From positions 1-33,149 of IMG/VR virus record IMGVR_UViG_3300043787_000182: 33,149 nt of DNA. The stretch is one strand, 5' to 3'. The stretch is from a virus. The notes beneath the pieces were generated by a model. That model saw nothing but the letters and a program-made list of their open reading frames with translations, did not search any database and was not told the origin of the DNA. The translations under genes and the position numbers were made by a program. This document shows, piece by piece, positions 6,237 through 11,778 of the stretch (positions are counted from its first letter, which is position 1; every line of letters starts with the position of its first letter).

Positions 6237-6517
6237 TACCGTATCCACTTTCGTACAAACCCCACAGCCGCTACCGCCGCTATCACCACCCACCACGGGG
6301 ATGGCTCAGGTACCTCTGACACCGGGGGACGGGGCGTCGGTACAGGATAATACAAATCCCCCGCCGGTACGTCCGGGACATTCCCATACTCACTTACGTA
6401 TGGTACATCTACTTGAAAACTCAACCCTTCCACAGGATTAGGGACGGCTGGGACAGGTGCATACGTACTCCCCATCGCAATCCCCACTCCAACCATCAAA
6501 CCAATCACACTCTTCAT
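6236..6517 (-). CDS. secreted protein with PEP-CTERM-like sorting tail
   Basis: 93-residue protein with three parts. Residues 1-20 (MKSVIGLMVGVGIAMGSTYA) form a Sec signal peptide. Residues 21-66 are Pro/Val-rich and probably extended. Residues about 67-93 carry VPEPS, then a hydrophobic stretch (PWWVVIAAVAAVGFV) and a basic RKWIR end. The last block is the classical PEP-CTERM arrangement (Val-Pro-Glu-Pro, transmembrane helix, basic tail), recognised by exosortase in Gram-negative bacteria. A phage protein of this kind would be anchored in or sorted through the host envelope. The start is coupled to the upstream gene (ATGA). The surface role is inference; the tail architecture is seen directly. 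Confidence 0.7.
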   Translation of the reverse strand: MKSVIGLMVGVGIAMGSTYAPVPAVPNPVEGLSFQVDVPYVSEYGNVPDVPAGDLYYPVPTPRPPVSEVPEPSPWWVVIAAVAAVGFVRKWIR

Positions 6518-6645
6518 TTCCGTATCCGTCTCCTTTCCTCATCCGTCCACTGCCGGAGTACCCGGCGCATGTGTGCGTTTGTGGATTCCGGTGGACGAGT
6601 CCATGCCTTCCACATTCGTTTGAAAATCCTAATCATACGAATCAT
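6514..6645 (-). CDS. 43-residue basic protein
   Basis: From ATG 6645, or ATG 6636, which has better spacing from GGAGAGG. It encodes MIRMIRIFKRMWKAWTRPPE, then an Arg-rich helical tail (RRVLRQWTDEERRRIRK). The stop overlaps the start of the PEP-CTERM gene (ATGA). It is very basic and amphipathic at the N-terminus, so membrane or nucleic-acid association is possible. Confidence 0.5.
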   Translation of the reverse strand: MIRMIRIFKRMWKAWTRPPESTNAHMRRVLRQWTDEERRRIRK

Positions 6646-6715
6646 CCTCTCCTGAAAAAATCCCCCACAACAAAATCACACAAATCGACACAACTGCAAT
6701 TCCTATTACAACCAT
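6629..6715 (-). CDS. 28-residue single-pass membrane peptide
   Basis: ATG 6715 has GGGAGGT six bases upstream, directly after a perfect hairpin. It encodes a hydrophobic helix (MVVIGIAVVSICVILLWGIF) and a short acidic tail (SGEDDSYD). The size and layout resemble tiny phage membrane peptides; type I topology is likely from the acidic tail. It overlaps the next gene by 17 bases. Confidence 0.5.
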   Translation of the reverse strand: MVVIGIAVVSICVILLWGIFSGEDDSYD

Positions 6716-6727
6716 TCTACTACCTCC

Positions 6728-6753
6728 CTTCGCAGGATACCCATCCTGCGAAG
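6728..6753 (-). other. perfect 11-bp hairpin before a ribosome-binding site
   Basis: CTTCGCAGGAT pairs perfectly with ATCCTGCGAAG around a 4-base loop. It lies between the stop at 6766 and the GGGAGGT site of the membrane-peptide gene (start 6715). No T-run follows on the minus strand. It is therefore more likely a transcript-processing, stability or translation-control element than a simple intrinsic terminator. Confidence 0.6.
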
Positions 6754-6765
6754 TACGTGACGTTT

Positions 6766-6933
6766 TTACGGCGTAACGGTGGGTGACGGGTCCAACTCCA
6801 CACCCATGGTGGTGGCAGCCATCCCCGCCAATTCCTCCCGTTCCGCCGGGCTTAGGGCAATCAACTCCCGTTTCTCCACGAGCCGACCACCATTCGCTTC
6901 AAAAAACGTCTTAATCGCTGTCATACGTGTCAT
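6766..6933 (-). CDS. 55-residue helical protein
   Basis: Starts at ATG 6933 (MTRMTAIKTFFEANGGRLVE) with GGAGGAT upstream. It is an amphipathic alpha-helical protein with a central basic/acidic pattern (EKRELIALSPAEREELAGMAATTMG) and a short Pro/Thr tail. The sequence looks like a small phage regulator or scaffold-type helix bundle; no family recognised. The extended frame to 6990 has no better ribosome-binding site. Confidence 0.65.
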   Translation of the reverse strand: MTRMTAIKTFFEANGGRLVEKRELIALSPAEREELAGMAATTMGVELDPSPTVTP

Positions 6934-7011
6934 CGGGTATCCTCCGATGGAAGGTACTACAGGTTGTTTTTCAAAAGTAGCACGAAACAAACTATGCTTC
7001 TTGGACCATTA

Positions 7012-7473
7012 TTATACTCCCATCGCTTCCCGTATCGCCCGTACGCGGGGATGATTCTCCCCGAACAGCAACACCAAATTCATCATCCGTTCATCATTCG
7101 GGGACCGCCGGACCGCAGCAACCGTGGGTGTCGTGGTACTCCCACATTCCCTCGGCCGCCCATCCGCATCACAGTAAAACGCTTCCCGTGGTGGCGTAGG
7201 CCGATACTTCTGTGGTGGCGTGGGCTTCCGCCGTGCGGTTTTGAGATTCCTGCACACGTGTGCATCCCCTGACATCCCTACCGCTGACTCCACCGGTTTT
7301 CCCATCACGTACCGCGTACTCCCATACGCCTCCGCCGTGCGGCGTCCGTCGCTATGTCCCGTACGGAGCACTTGCCCATTCATCGCGGCGGTTTCCCGTT
7401 GTGCCCGTGCAAACGCCAACGCGCCCGCACGCTCCACCACAAGCTTATTCAGCTTTTCAAACGTCATCGGCAT
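7012..7473 (-). CDS. 153-residue hypothetical protein
   Basis: Starts at ATG 7473 (MPMTFEKLNKLVVERAGALA) with GGAGG eight bases upstream. The N-terminal 60 residues are helical and Ala-rich. A central region with CRNLKTARRKPTPPQKYRP and FYCDADGRPRECG is basic, Pro-rich and contains three Cys. The C-terminal end is a helix (DERMMNLVLLFGENHPRVRAIREAMGV). No family recognised. Confidence 0.65.
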   Translation of the reverse strand: MPMTFEKLNKLVVERAGALAFARAQRETAAMNGQVLRTGHSDGRRTAEAYGSTRYVMGKPVESAVGMSGDAHVCRNLKTARRKPTPPQKYRPTPPREAFYCDADGRPRECGSTTTPTVAAVRRSPNDERMMNLVLLFGENHPRVRAIREAMGV

Positions 7474-7710
7474 GTGATAAACCTCCGGTAATGAAATTCC
7501 TTGGGGTACTCGCCCCGTGCAAGCCTAGACTTCCCAGCGCGCCGATCCACTTGCACTATAGACCGCAGTATCGCCCGCTAGGGTACCCCATTCGCCTCAC
7601 GACCGCTGCCGCCGTGGGGCCGATGGGATGCTCCGAAGTTGTCCCTAAGCTCGGAGCCACACTCAGGTTGGGTGGCGTGGTGCTAACTCGTTACGTACCG
7701 CCCGATGGGG
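7474..7710. other. 237-nt gap without a convincing gene
   Basis: Between the genes at 7012-7473 and 7711-8052. On the minus strand two short GTG-started frames touch each other and the next gene (34 codons near 7660-7557, then about 30 codons to 7470), but neither has a ribosome-binding site. No tRNA fold, T-run terminator or strong promoter was found. Confidence 0.4.
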
Positions 7711-8052
7711 CTAGGCCAACCGGAAGAACAGATTCGTCTGAATCGGCTTGGACGCCAATCGTTTCGACTGTTCCTTCCCATCCGCGTTCCGGAAGAAATC
7801 CACGGTGATATTCTGCTCGGAGTTGAGCTTGATAAAAGCATCCTTCGACGGAATCACCTTCGTTGTCCCATCCGGGTTAGTCTTAACCTTTGGCTTGCAC
7901 GGTGTAAGATACTCCACCGAAAGCTTCTTCGGGATTTTAATAACCCATGAATCCCCGCCGTCGGTAACACTAGCCGCAACCGATGGGGCTTTTTCGTCAG
8001 CTTCGTCCTGCGCGTCAGTTACGGGCGCAAAGATACGTGTTGCTAAATCCAT
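7711..8052 (-). CDS. 113-residue hypothetical protein
   Basis: Starts at ATG 8052 (MDLATRIFAPVTDAQDEADE) with AGGAGA upstream. After an acidic, probably disordered N-terminal 30 residues there is a beta-rich domain (SWVIKIPKKLSVEYLTPCKP..., FIKLNSEQNITVDFFRNADG). The acidic lead followed by a compact beta domain recalls small phage DNA-binding or inhibitor proteins. No family can be assigned. Confidence 0.65.
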   Translation of the reverse strand: MDLATRIFAPVTDAQDEADEKAPSVAASVTDGGDSWVIKIPKKLSVEYLTPCKPKVKTNPDGTTKVIPSKDAFIKLNSEQNITVDFFRNADGKEQSKRLASKPIQTNLFFRLA

Positions 8053-8124
8053 ACACTTCTCCTATGTTTTCAAAGATCATCCTACACTTCCGCTGGACCT
8101 CACCATGTCCACCTGCGTCAGCCG

Positions 8125-8486
8125 TTACCAGCCTTCACTCTTCCAGCCATCCGTGGAATCCAGCTTGCAAACGGCCCTGACGTGTGCTACGTACTCGCAT
8201 GCATGCGCCCAGTGCGTGTGTTCGTGTGGCGCGGTGCTTTCCGTACCCGATGGACCGTTGACAAGCGGGACTCCCGTCCCATGCTTGTGCGGAGTGTCAT
8301 CCCCCGCATCGCTTGCGTGGCCAGTGTCCGCCCGTTTGCTGGCCGCTTGCGGTTCCGGCGCTTTCTAGTGCAGCCAGATTGCCAAACCGAAACTGCCTTT
8401 GTTTGCAATACTTTCGCCTGATGTTCGCCCGGTAAAATCTACCCGATCCGGGTAACCCCAACCGGTAAATTCCGCCCGTTCGCCAT
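8125..8486 (-). pseudogene. disrupted gene (frameshift plus in-frame amber)
   Basis: A good AAAGG site precedes ATG 8486, directly after the stop of the upstream gene, but that frame ends after 15 codons (MANGRNLPVGVTRIG). The adjacent frame has no ATG, GTG or TTG near its front but is protein-like for a long way. It reads EFTGWGYPDRVDFTGRTSGE and on to FGLAIWLH, then one TAG at 8365-8367, then 79 more codons (KAPEPQAASKRADTGHASDA to CKLDSTDGWKSEGW) with a His/Cys cluster (HEHTHWAHAC). One extra G in the GGG run just after the start codons would join the two frames. So this looks like a gene broken by a one-base loss and a nonsense change, or by sequence errors. Confidence 0.5.
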
Positions 8487-8648
8487 TTATTCGCCTTTCT
8501 CGCGTTCGCCCGTCACGTGGGCTAACTCGTCCGAGGTCATCGCTGCCCGCATCGTTCCCGTTGTAAACACACCGGGAAACCTAGCCATGATGGCTAGGTC
8601 CTCCCGTGTCTGTTGAGCTGCCGGTACCGTTACCATCACGTAGTTCAT
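8487..8648 (-). CDS. 53-residue hypothetical protein
   Basis: Starts at ATG 8648, overlapping the stop of the upstream gene (ATGA). It encodes MNYVMVTVPAAQQTREDLAI, followed by a helical region (TTGTMRAAMTSDELAHVTGEREKGE). A 21-bp palindrome lies within its coding sequence. The TAA stop directly abuts the start of the disrupted gene downstream. No family recognised. Confidence 0.6.
   Translation of the reverse strand: MNYVMVTVPAAQQTREDLAIMARFPGVFTTGTMRAAMTSDELAHVTGEREKGE
8579..8599. promoter_or_regulatory. 21-bp palindrome inside a coding gene
   Basis: ACCTAGCCAT and its exact reverse complement ATGGCTAGGT flank a single central G. Ten base pairs per arm with a 1-bp centre is the geometry of a dimeric repressor site, not of an RNA hairpin. 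It lies inside the gene at 8487-8648, about 225 bases downstream of the leftward promoter. Confidence 0.5.
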
Positions 8649-8794
8649 CGGTAGTACTCCTCTCGTTCCTCATCCGTCACGTACTCCAGTACCGTACGGT
8701 CCTGTTGACTCTGCACGGTCCGAAGCGTAAGCTGTTCCTCGTCTATCCTCACAACCACAGCATCGCTGCGGCGTTCGATGTACATACTTGCCAT
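8645..8794 (-). CDS. 49-residue hypothetical protein, first leftward gene
   Basis: Starts at ATG 8794 (MASMYIERRSDAVVVRIDEE) with a near-perfect AAGGAGGGG site eight bases upstream. It is the first gene after the leftward promoter, so likely expressed early and strongly. Acidic and charged, with a short beta-hairpin-like start and a helical C-terminal end (DRTVLEYVTDEEREEYYR). The position suggests a regulatory or host-takeover peptide, but this is inference from context alone. Confidence 0.7.
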   Translation of the reverse strand: MASMYIERRSDAVVVRIDEEQLTLRTVQSQQDRTVLEYVTDEEREEYYR

Positions 8795-8823
8795 TGGGTT
8801 AGCCCCTCCTTGGGGCCACTCCC

Positions 8824-8851
8824 AGAATACCATCCCCACCAGCGGTGTCAA
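8824..8851 (-). promoter_or_regulatory. leftward sigma70-type promoter
   Basis: On the minus strand, TTGACA (8851-8846), a 16-base spacer and TATTCT (8829-8824) with a TGG extension just before the -10. Transcription would start near 8817, about 23 bases upstream of ATG 8794, and would drive the leftward small-gene run. Confidence 0.6.
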
Positions 8852-8895
8852 TAGTACCAACGGCCCATTTTCAGGTAGTACCTTGGTACCGATTC

Positions 8896-8911
8896 ATACC
8901 TACGTAGGTAT
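8896..8911. promoter_or_regulatory. 16-bp perfect palindrome, putative operator
   Basis: ATACCTACGTAGGTAT is identical to its own reverse complement. It lies about 45 bases upstream of the leftward -35 box. Confidence 0.5.
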
Positions 8912-8924
8912 CCACGTGTGGTCG

Positions 8925-8946
8925 CTACGTAGTACGTACTACGTAG
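8925..8946. promoter_or_regulatory. 22-bp perfect palindrome, putative operator
   Basis: Self-complementary over 22 bases, beginning CTACGTAGTAC. It shares the CTACGTAG core with the 16-bp palindrome 13 bases to its left, so both may bind the same dimeric regulator. GTAGTACT words continue to about 8960. Confidence 0.55.
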
Positions 8947-9110
8947 TACTCTTAGTACTTAAGTCCTACTCCTACAACACGTTACGCGGGGCCCCTCAAC
9001 ATTGACGGGGGCACCCCAATCCAAAACAGTGGTACCGGTGTCCACGTAGGGGCGAGTAGGTAGCTGTGTATAAAATTTTTAAAATCAAAAACATAGGTTT
9101 ATCCAGGTAC

Positions 9111-9139
9111 TTGACTTTTGGATAAAATTTTGTTAATAT
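9111..9139 (+). promoter_or_regulatory. rightward sigma70-type promoter
   Basis: TTGACT (9111-9116), a 17-base spacer and TAATAT (9134-9139) in an AT-rich stretch. The expected start is near 9146, about 30 bases before the nuclease start codon at 9177, with GAAAGGAT between them. Confidence 0.65.
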
Positions 9140-9176
9140 AAAGGGGTATTTGAAGTTTTTGAAAGGATTTTAACGA

Positions 9177-9710
9177 ATGAAAAAAATTATTAGAACCGCT
9201 TTGTATGAGAAAAAATTCGGTACAAAAGTCGTGCAAGATAACGGGAAGGTCTTCAAACGTTGCTCGGAGTGTAGGGAGTACATCTTGGAGAAGGAATTCA
9301 CAGCAAACCGTAAGGGAAAGTTGGGCACACACTCCCGATGCCCTCGTTGTGCGAGGAATAATTCGTACCGAAGGAAGTTTGGGGTAGGGGTGGACTATTT
9401 TGAATTCATGTTAAAAGCCCAAAATAACCGATGTGCGCTGTGTCCAAAGGTGTTTGAAAGTCCTGGGTATGGGAATAGTCTTGATTCTAAAGACAAACCA
9501 GTCCTTGATCATGACCATATAACCAACATTCCTCGGGCGGTGTTGTGTGTGAAATGTAACATTGCCCTTGGAATAGTTGAAGGAGATCGGGAATGGTTGT
9601 TGGATGCTCTGCATTATGTAAAACGCCATGAACAATTGGGATATCAGTTCGATAGTTGGAAGCAAGAGTTCCCAGGAATTACCCGAGTTGCGGAAAACCT
9701 TCAACTGTGA
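9177..9710 (+). CDS. endonuclease VII-like HNH nuclease
   Basis: 177-residue protein with a GAAAGGAT site before ATG 9177. Cys29, Cys32, Cys55 and Cys58 form an N-terminal zinc finger. The nuclease core follows: CALC (86-89), DHDH (111-114) and CVKC (124-127), the zinc-plus-ββα-metal arrangement of recombination endonuclease VII. His and Asp of DHDH are the expected catalytic residues. Known relatives resolve branched DNA or cut during packaging; others are mobile homing nucleases. The gene is markedly more AT-rich than its neighbours and has its own promoter, which hints at separate acquisition. It is the first gene of the rightward run. Confidence 0.85.
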   Translation: MKKIIRTALYEKKFGTKVVQDNGKVFKRCSECREYILEKEFTANRKGKLGTHSRCPRCARNNSYRRKFGVGVDYFEFMLKAQNNRCALCPKVFESPGYGNSLDSKDKPVLDHDHITNIPRAVLCVKCNIALGIVEGDREWLLDALHYVKRHEQLGYQFDSWKQEFPGITRVAENLQL

Positions 9711-9716
9711 TATAAT
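9688..9716 (+). promoter_or_regulatory. extended -10 promoter inside the nuclease 3' end
   Basis: TTGCGG (9688-9693), 17 bases, then TATAAT (9711-9716) preceded by TGA, a perfect extended -10. The start point would be near 9723, 13 bases before the next gene's ATG. It would give a second rightward transcript independent of the nuclease promoter. Confidence 0.6.
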
Positions 9717-9735
9717 AAAGATTAATCAAAAGTTT

Positions 9736-9987
9736 ATGACCCCAGGCAAATACTACCGTGTAATCCTCACGTACAACGGATTTGACGAGGAGAAGGATGA
9801 GAAAATTATTCGGGCGGTTCGTAAACGCCCTTCACAGATGGCGTACGACCCGGTTGAAACCCGCCGTACGATTGATTTTGTGTTTCGGTCCCATCGAGCC
9901 GCGACAAATTCCCGAATCCGAGTGTTGCGAGTCCAACAGGAAAGTGGCGGTTTTTCGGTCAGCAAGGTGATTGATGACAATTTCTGA
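9736..9987 (+). CDS. 83-residue hypothetical basic protein
   Basis: Starts at ATG 9736 (MTPGKYYRVILTYNGFDEEK); there is no clear ribosome-binding site and the leader after the 9711 promoter is very short, so translation may be nearly leaderless. The frame is open to 9628 but that would overlap the nuclease. It is a small alpha/beta protein with a beta-strand start, an Arg-rich middle (RKRPSQMAYDPVETRRTIDFVF) and a beta-rich end. No family recognised. It overlaps the next gene. Confidence 0.65.
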   Translation: MTPGKYYRVILTYNGFDEEKDEKIIRAVRKRPSQMAYDPVETRRTIDFVFRSHRAATNSRIRVLRVQQESGGFSVSKVIDDNF

Positions 9988-10408
9988 AACAGTCCCACAG
10001 GTCCCGCAGGCAGAGGCACCTACTCTATTCCCAGAACAGCAAGTTTTACGCCTGTGTACGGCAAACATCTGTACACGTGGGCATGAGTGGATTCCGAAGA
10101 TTACCCTAGCAAAGTGTGGTTACGGCACCCCGCAGGGATGGAATGGTTGTGGTTCCCCGGTGGTGGCGGTGAAAATGGAAGGATGTCCGGTTTGTAACGA
10201 ACCCATCGCCAAAATGCGACTTCGTTCGGATTATACCCCGCCTATTCAATTCGTGGTGCCTCTCTGTATCCCCGGCTCCGTAAGCCCAGGGGATGCCACG
10301 GAGATTGTTCTTGAAAGAAATTACAAACGTGATGAACAGGAGTACGAGGCAAAGTTCCCCGCCCTACCCCACCCGGAAACTCCCGTAGAGTCTAAGGAGA
10401 ATGAATAA
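9974..10408 (+). CDS. zinc-ribbon protein
   Basis: 144-residue protein starting MTISETVPQVPQAEAP, with AAGGTGA upstream and a 14-base overlap with the previous gene. The central region has a dense Cys/His pattern: CTANICTRGHEW, AKCGYG, GCGSP, then CPVCNEP. This fits two zinc-binding knuckles. A Pro/Glu-rich C-terminal tail (residues 120-144) follows. It is the first of three consecutive zinc-ribbon genes. A DNA- or protein-binding adaptor is likely. Confidence 0.65.
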   Translation: MTISETVPQVPQAEAPTLFPEQQVLRLCTANICTRGHEWIPKITLAKCGYGTPQGWNGCGSPVVAVKMEGCPVCNEPIAKMRLRSDYTPPIQFVVPLCIPGSVSPGDATEIVLERNYKRDEQEYEAKFPALPHPETPVESKENE

Positions 10409-10695
10409 TGAGTTATGGTTTCGCTCGTGAGCTTGAATCCCAGATCCACGCAGTTTCCAACGGACGACCGTTCGGTACCTGCCGACAATGTAACCTCCAG
10501 CAGGTGATCCCCGGAAAGGTAAACTGCCCGGAATGTGAACGGCTCCTGGCAATGAAGATGGCGGCCCCATCCGCTGATCCTGGTGGTGGGGTAAGGGATA
10601 CTCAGAACCCTCAATCCAACCCTTCCAACGATCATTCGGGGTACTCTGATTCCATCCCCTCCACCACCTTCCCCCCGAAGAAGGAAAGGGTGTAA
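10408..10695 (+). CDS. zinc-ribbon protein with disordered tail
   Basis: 95-residue protein starting on the previous stop (TAATG). CRQCN at residue 25 and CPEC at residue 41 form a canonical four-Cys zinc ribbon. From about residue 53 onward the sequence is Pro/Ser/Asn/Gly-rich and basic at the end (FPPKKERV), so probably disordered. It is coupled on both sides by one-base overlaps. Confidence 0.65.
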   Translation: MSYGFARELESQIHAVSNGRPFGTCRQCNLQQVIPGKVNCPECERLLAMKMAAPSADPGGGVRDTQNPQSNPSNDHSGYSDSIPSTTFPPKKERV

Positions 10696-10871
10696 TGATT
10701 CCTAACCAGCAGACTAATATCGCTGTAGCCCCTGGATCTTACCTCCCAGCTCCACCTCAACCGTGCCCCACCTGCGGTCGCTGTCCCACCTGCGGGCATT
10801 ACAAATCCGCCGAACCTCAAATTAATTGGTACTATCCGGTAACCTCAGGACAAGCATCGAATAATGGCTAA
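10695..10871 (+). CDS. 58-residue double CPTCG protein
   Basis: Starts at ATG 10695 on the previous stop (TAATG). It contains the tandem motif CPTCGRCPTCGHY (residues 24-36), two adjacent CxxC knuckles able to bind one zinc, flanked by Pro-rich and aromatic segments (NWYYPVTSG). It overlaps the next gene by eight bases. Third in a row of zinc-ribbon genes; role unknown. Confidence 0.6.
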   Translation: MIPNQQTNIAVAPGSYLPAPPQPCPTCGRCPTCGHYKSAEPQINWYYPVTSGQASNNG

Positions 10872-11091
10872 ACTTACCGCTTCTAAACGCCAGTCTCTCC
10901 CCTCATCGGACTTCGCCCGCCCGGGTAAGGGTAAGGGTCCGAAGGGGGCGGGGTCTGGGTCCTACCCAATCCCAGACGCTAACCACGCCGGCAAAGCCCT
11001 CCAGCTGTCAGGGGATGCTCCGGATGTGGTGGCGAAGGTTCGGGCAAAGTTCCCGGGGTTGGAAAAATTTGCCGGGGACGACAAGGATTAA
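10864..11091 (+). CDS. 75-residue protein with phage LPxSDFA/YPIPD motif
   Basis: Begins MAKLTASKRQSLPSSDFARP, then a Gly/Lys linker, then YPIPDANHAGKALQLS and a helical VRAKFPGLEKF end. The combination LPxSDFA...YPIPDxxHAxxAL is shared by small proteins commonly found in phage and prophage morphogenesis regions, where it sits near or within prohead proteins. Their role is not established. No catalytic residues are apparent. Confidence 0.7.
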   Translation: MAKLTASKRQSLPSSDFARPGKGKGPKGAGSGSYPIPDANHAGKALQLSGDAPDVVAKVRAKFPGLEKFAGDDKD

Positions 11092-11092
11092 C

Positions 11093-11311
11093 TTGGCAAG
11101 CCGCAAGATCATCATTCCTGTGGACTCAGTCCTGGAGTTATTCAAATCCTACACCGCTGAGAACAACGAAATCCCGATTGACGCCAAACCCGTATCCCTC
11201 ATGGTCCGCCCGGCAGAACGAGGTGCGTTTGCAATTGTTGCCGATTCCGAGGCATGGCCAAGTAACCAACCACCAATTATTATAAACTTTGACATCAGGA
11301 GAATGTTTTGA
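11093..11311 (+). CDS. 72-residue protein, paralogue of the 12336 gene
   Basis: TTG start at 11093 with AAGGATT just upstream, one base after the previous stop. It encodes MASRKIIIPVDSVLELFKSY and ends in a beta segment (PPIIINFDIRRMF). The pattern of a beta start, helix VLELFKSYTAENNEIPIDA and beta end is repeated in the 104-residue protein at 12336, so the two are probably paralogues. It overlaps the next start by four bases. Confidence 0.6.
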   Translation: MASRKIIIPVDSVLELFKSYTAENNEIPIDAKPVSLMVRPAERGAFAIVADSEAWPSNQPPIIINFDIRRMF

Positions 11312-11778
11312 CCCTTTCACTTCCGACACCAGCCACCCCCGGTTCCCCGGCGGGTACCAACCTTGTAGCCTCCGTAGTTGCGGAGTTGAATCAAATCTAC
11401 AACACCCAAAACGCCACCCTTGTTGCTGCGTATAAAGCAGCGGTTGCTGCGTCCTCCCAGACGACTCCGGCCCCTGCCCCACCCACCCTCACCATCGTAA
11501 ACTCCACCCTCGCCGCACAACTTGAAACCTCGGCGGAGGCGGGGATTTTCCCAACGGTGGCCCAATGGCAGGCGGTACTTAGTACTTACGTATACCCCGT
11601 CATCCCTATCGTCCCCCTCGCCCCCTACACCATCGGCACCCAGCAATCCAACGGTCTTTACGCTCTCACAGCCTCAGGCCCGTGGCCCTCCGATGGGCAA
11701 CAGTTTGTCGTGAACGGGCAGGATTACGTCGCGGTATGGGCGTCCCCGTTCGGTCCCGTCTACGCTGCTGCGATATGA
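11308..11778 (+). CDS. 156-residue Ala/Pro/Thr-rich protein, possible structural
   Basis: TTG start at 11308 with AGGAGA seven bases upstream, overlapping the previous stop. The N-terminal 60 residues contain an Ala-rich helix (LNQIYNTQNATLVAAYKAAV) and a Pro-rich linker. The remainder is beta-rich and ends with GQDYVAVWASPFGPVYAAAI. It resembles low-complexity virion-associated proteins, but no family is assigned. Stop and next start overlap (ATGA). Confidence 0.55.
   Translation: MTLSLPTPATPGSPAGTNLVASVVAELNQIYNTQNATLVAAYKAAVAASSQTTPAPAPPTLTIVNSTLAAQLETSAEAGIFPTVAQWQAVLSTYVYPVIPIVPLAPYTIGTQQSNGLYALTASGPWPSDGQQFVVNGQDYVAVWASPFGPVYAAAI

Larger units (their letters stand above)
8795..9176. 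promoter_or_regulatory. divergent control region between leftward and rightward genes
   Basis: 382 bases without a gene, between the first leftward gene (start 8794) and the first rightward gene (start 9177). It holds a leftward promoter at 8824-8851, a rightward promoter at 9111-9139, and a cluster of perfect palindromes and repeated TACGTA/GTACTA words at about 8868-8960. A GC-rich patch follows (8990-9020, GGGGCCCC). The last 110 bases are strongly AT-rich. The layout is that of a phage early/late switch, or possibly a replication origin. Confidence 0.65.

Noticed and set aside
8365-8367. Stop-codon reassignment (TAG as an amino acid)
   Set aside because: TAG is an ordinary stop for several clear genes here (for example at 4804, 7711, 18413, 27554).
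7748-8368. 206-codon plus-strand frame
   Set aside because: It is antisense to the disrupted gene and the 113-residue gene, has no ribosome-binding site and a low-complexity Cys/Ser composition.
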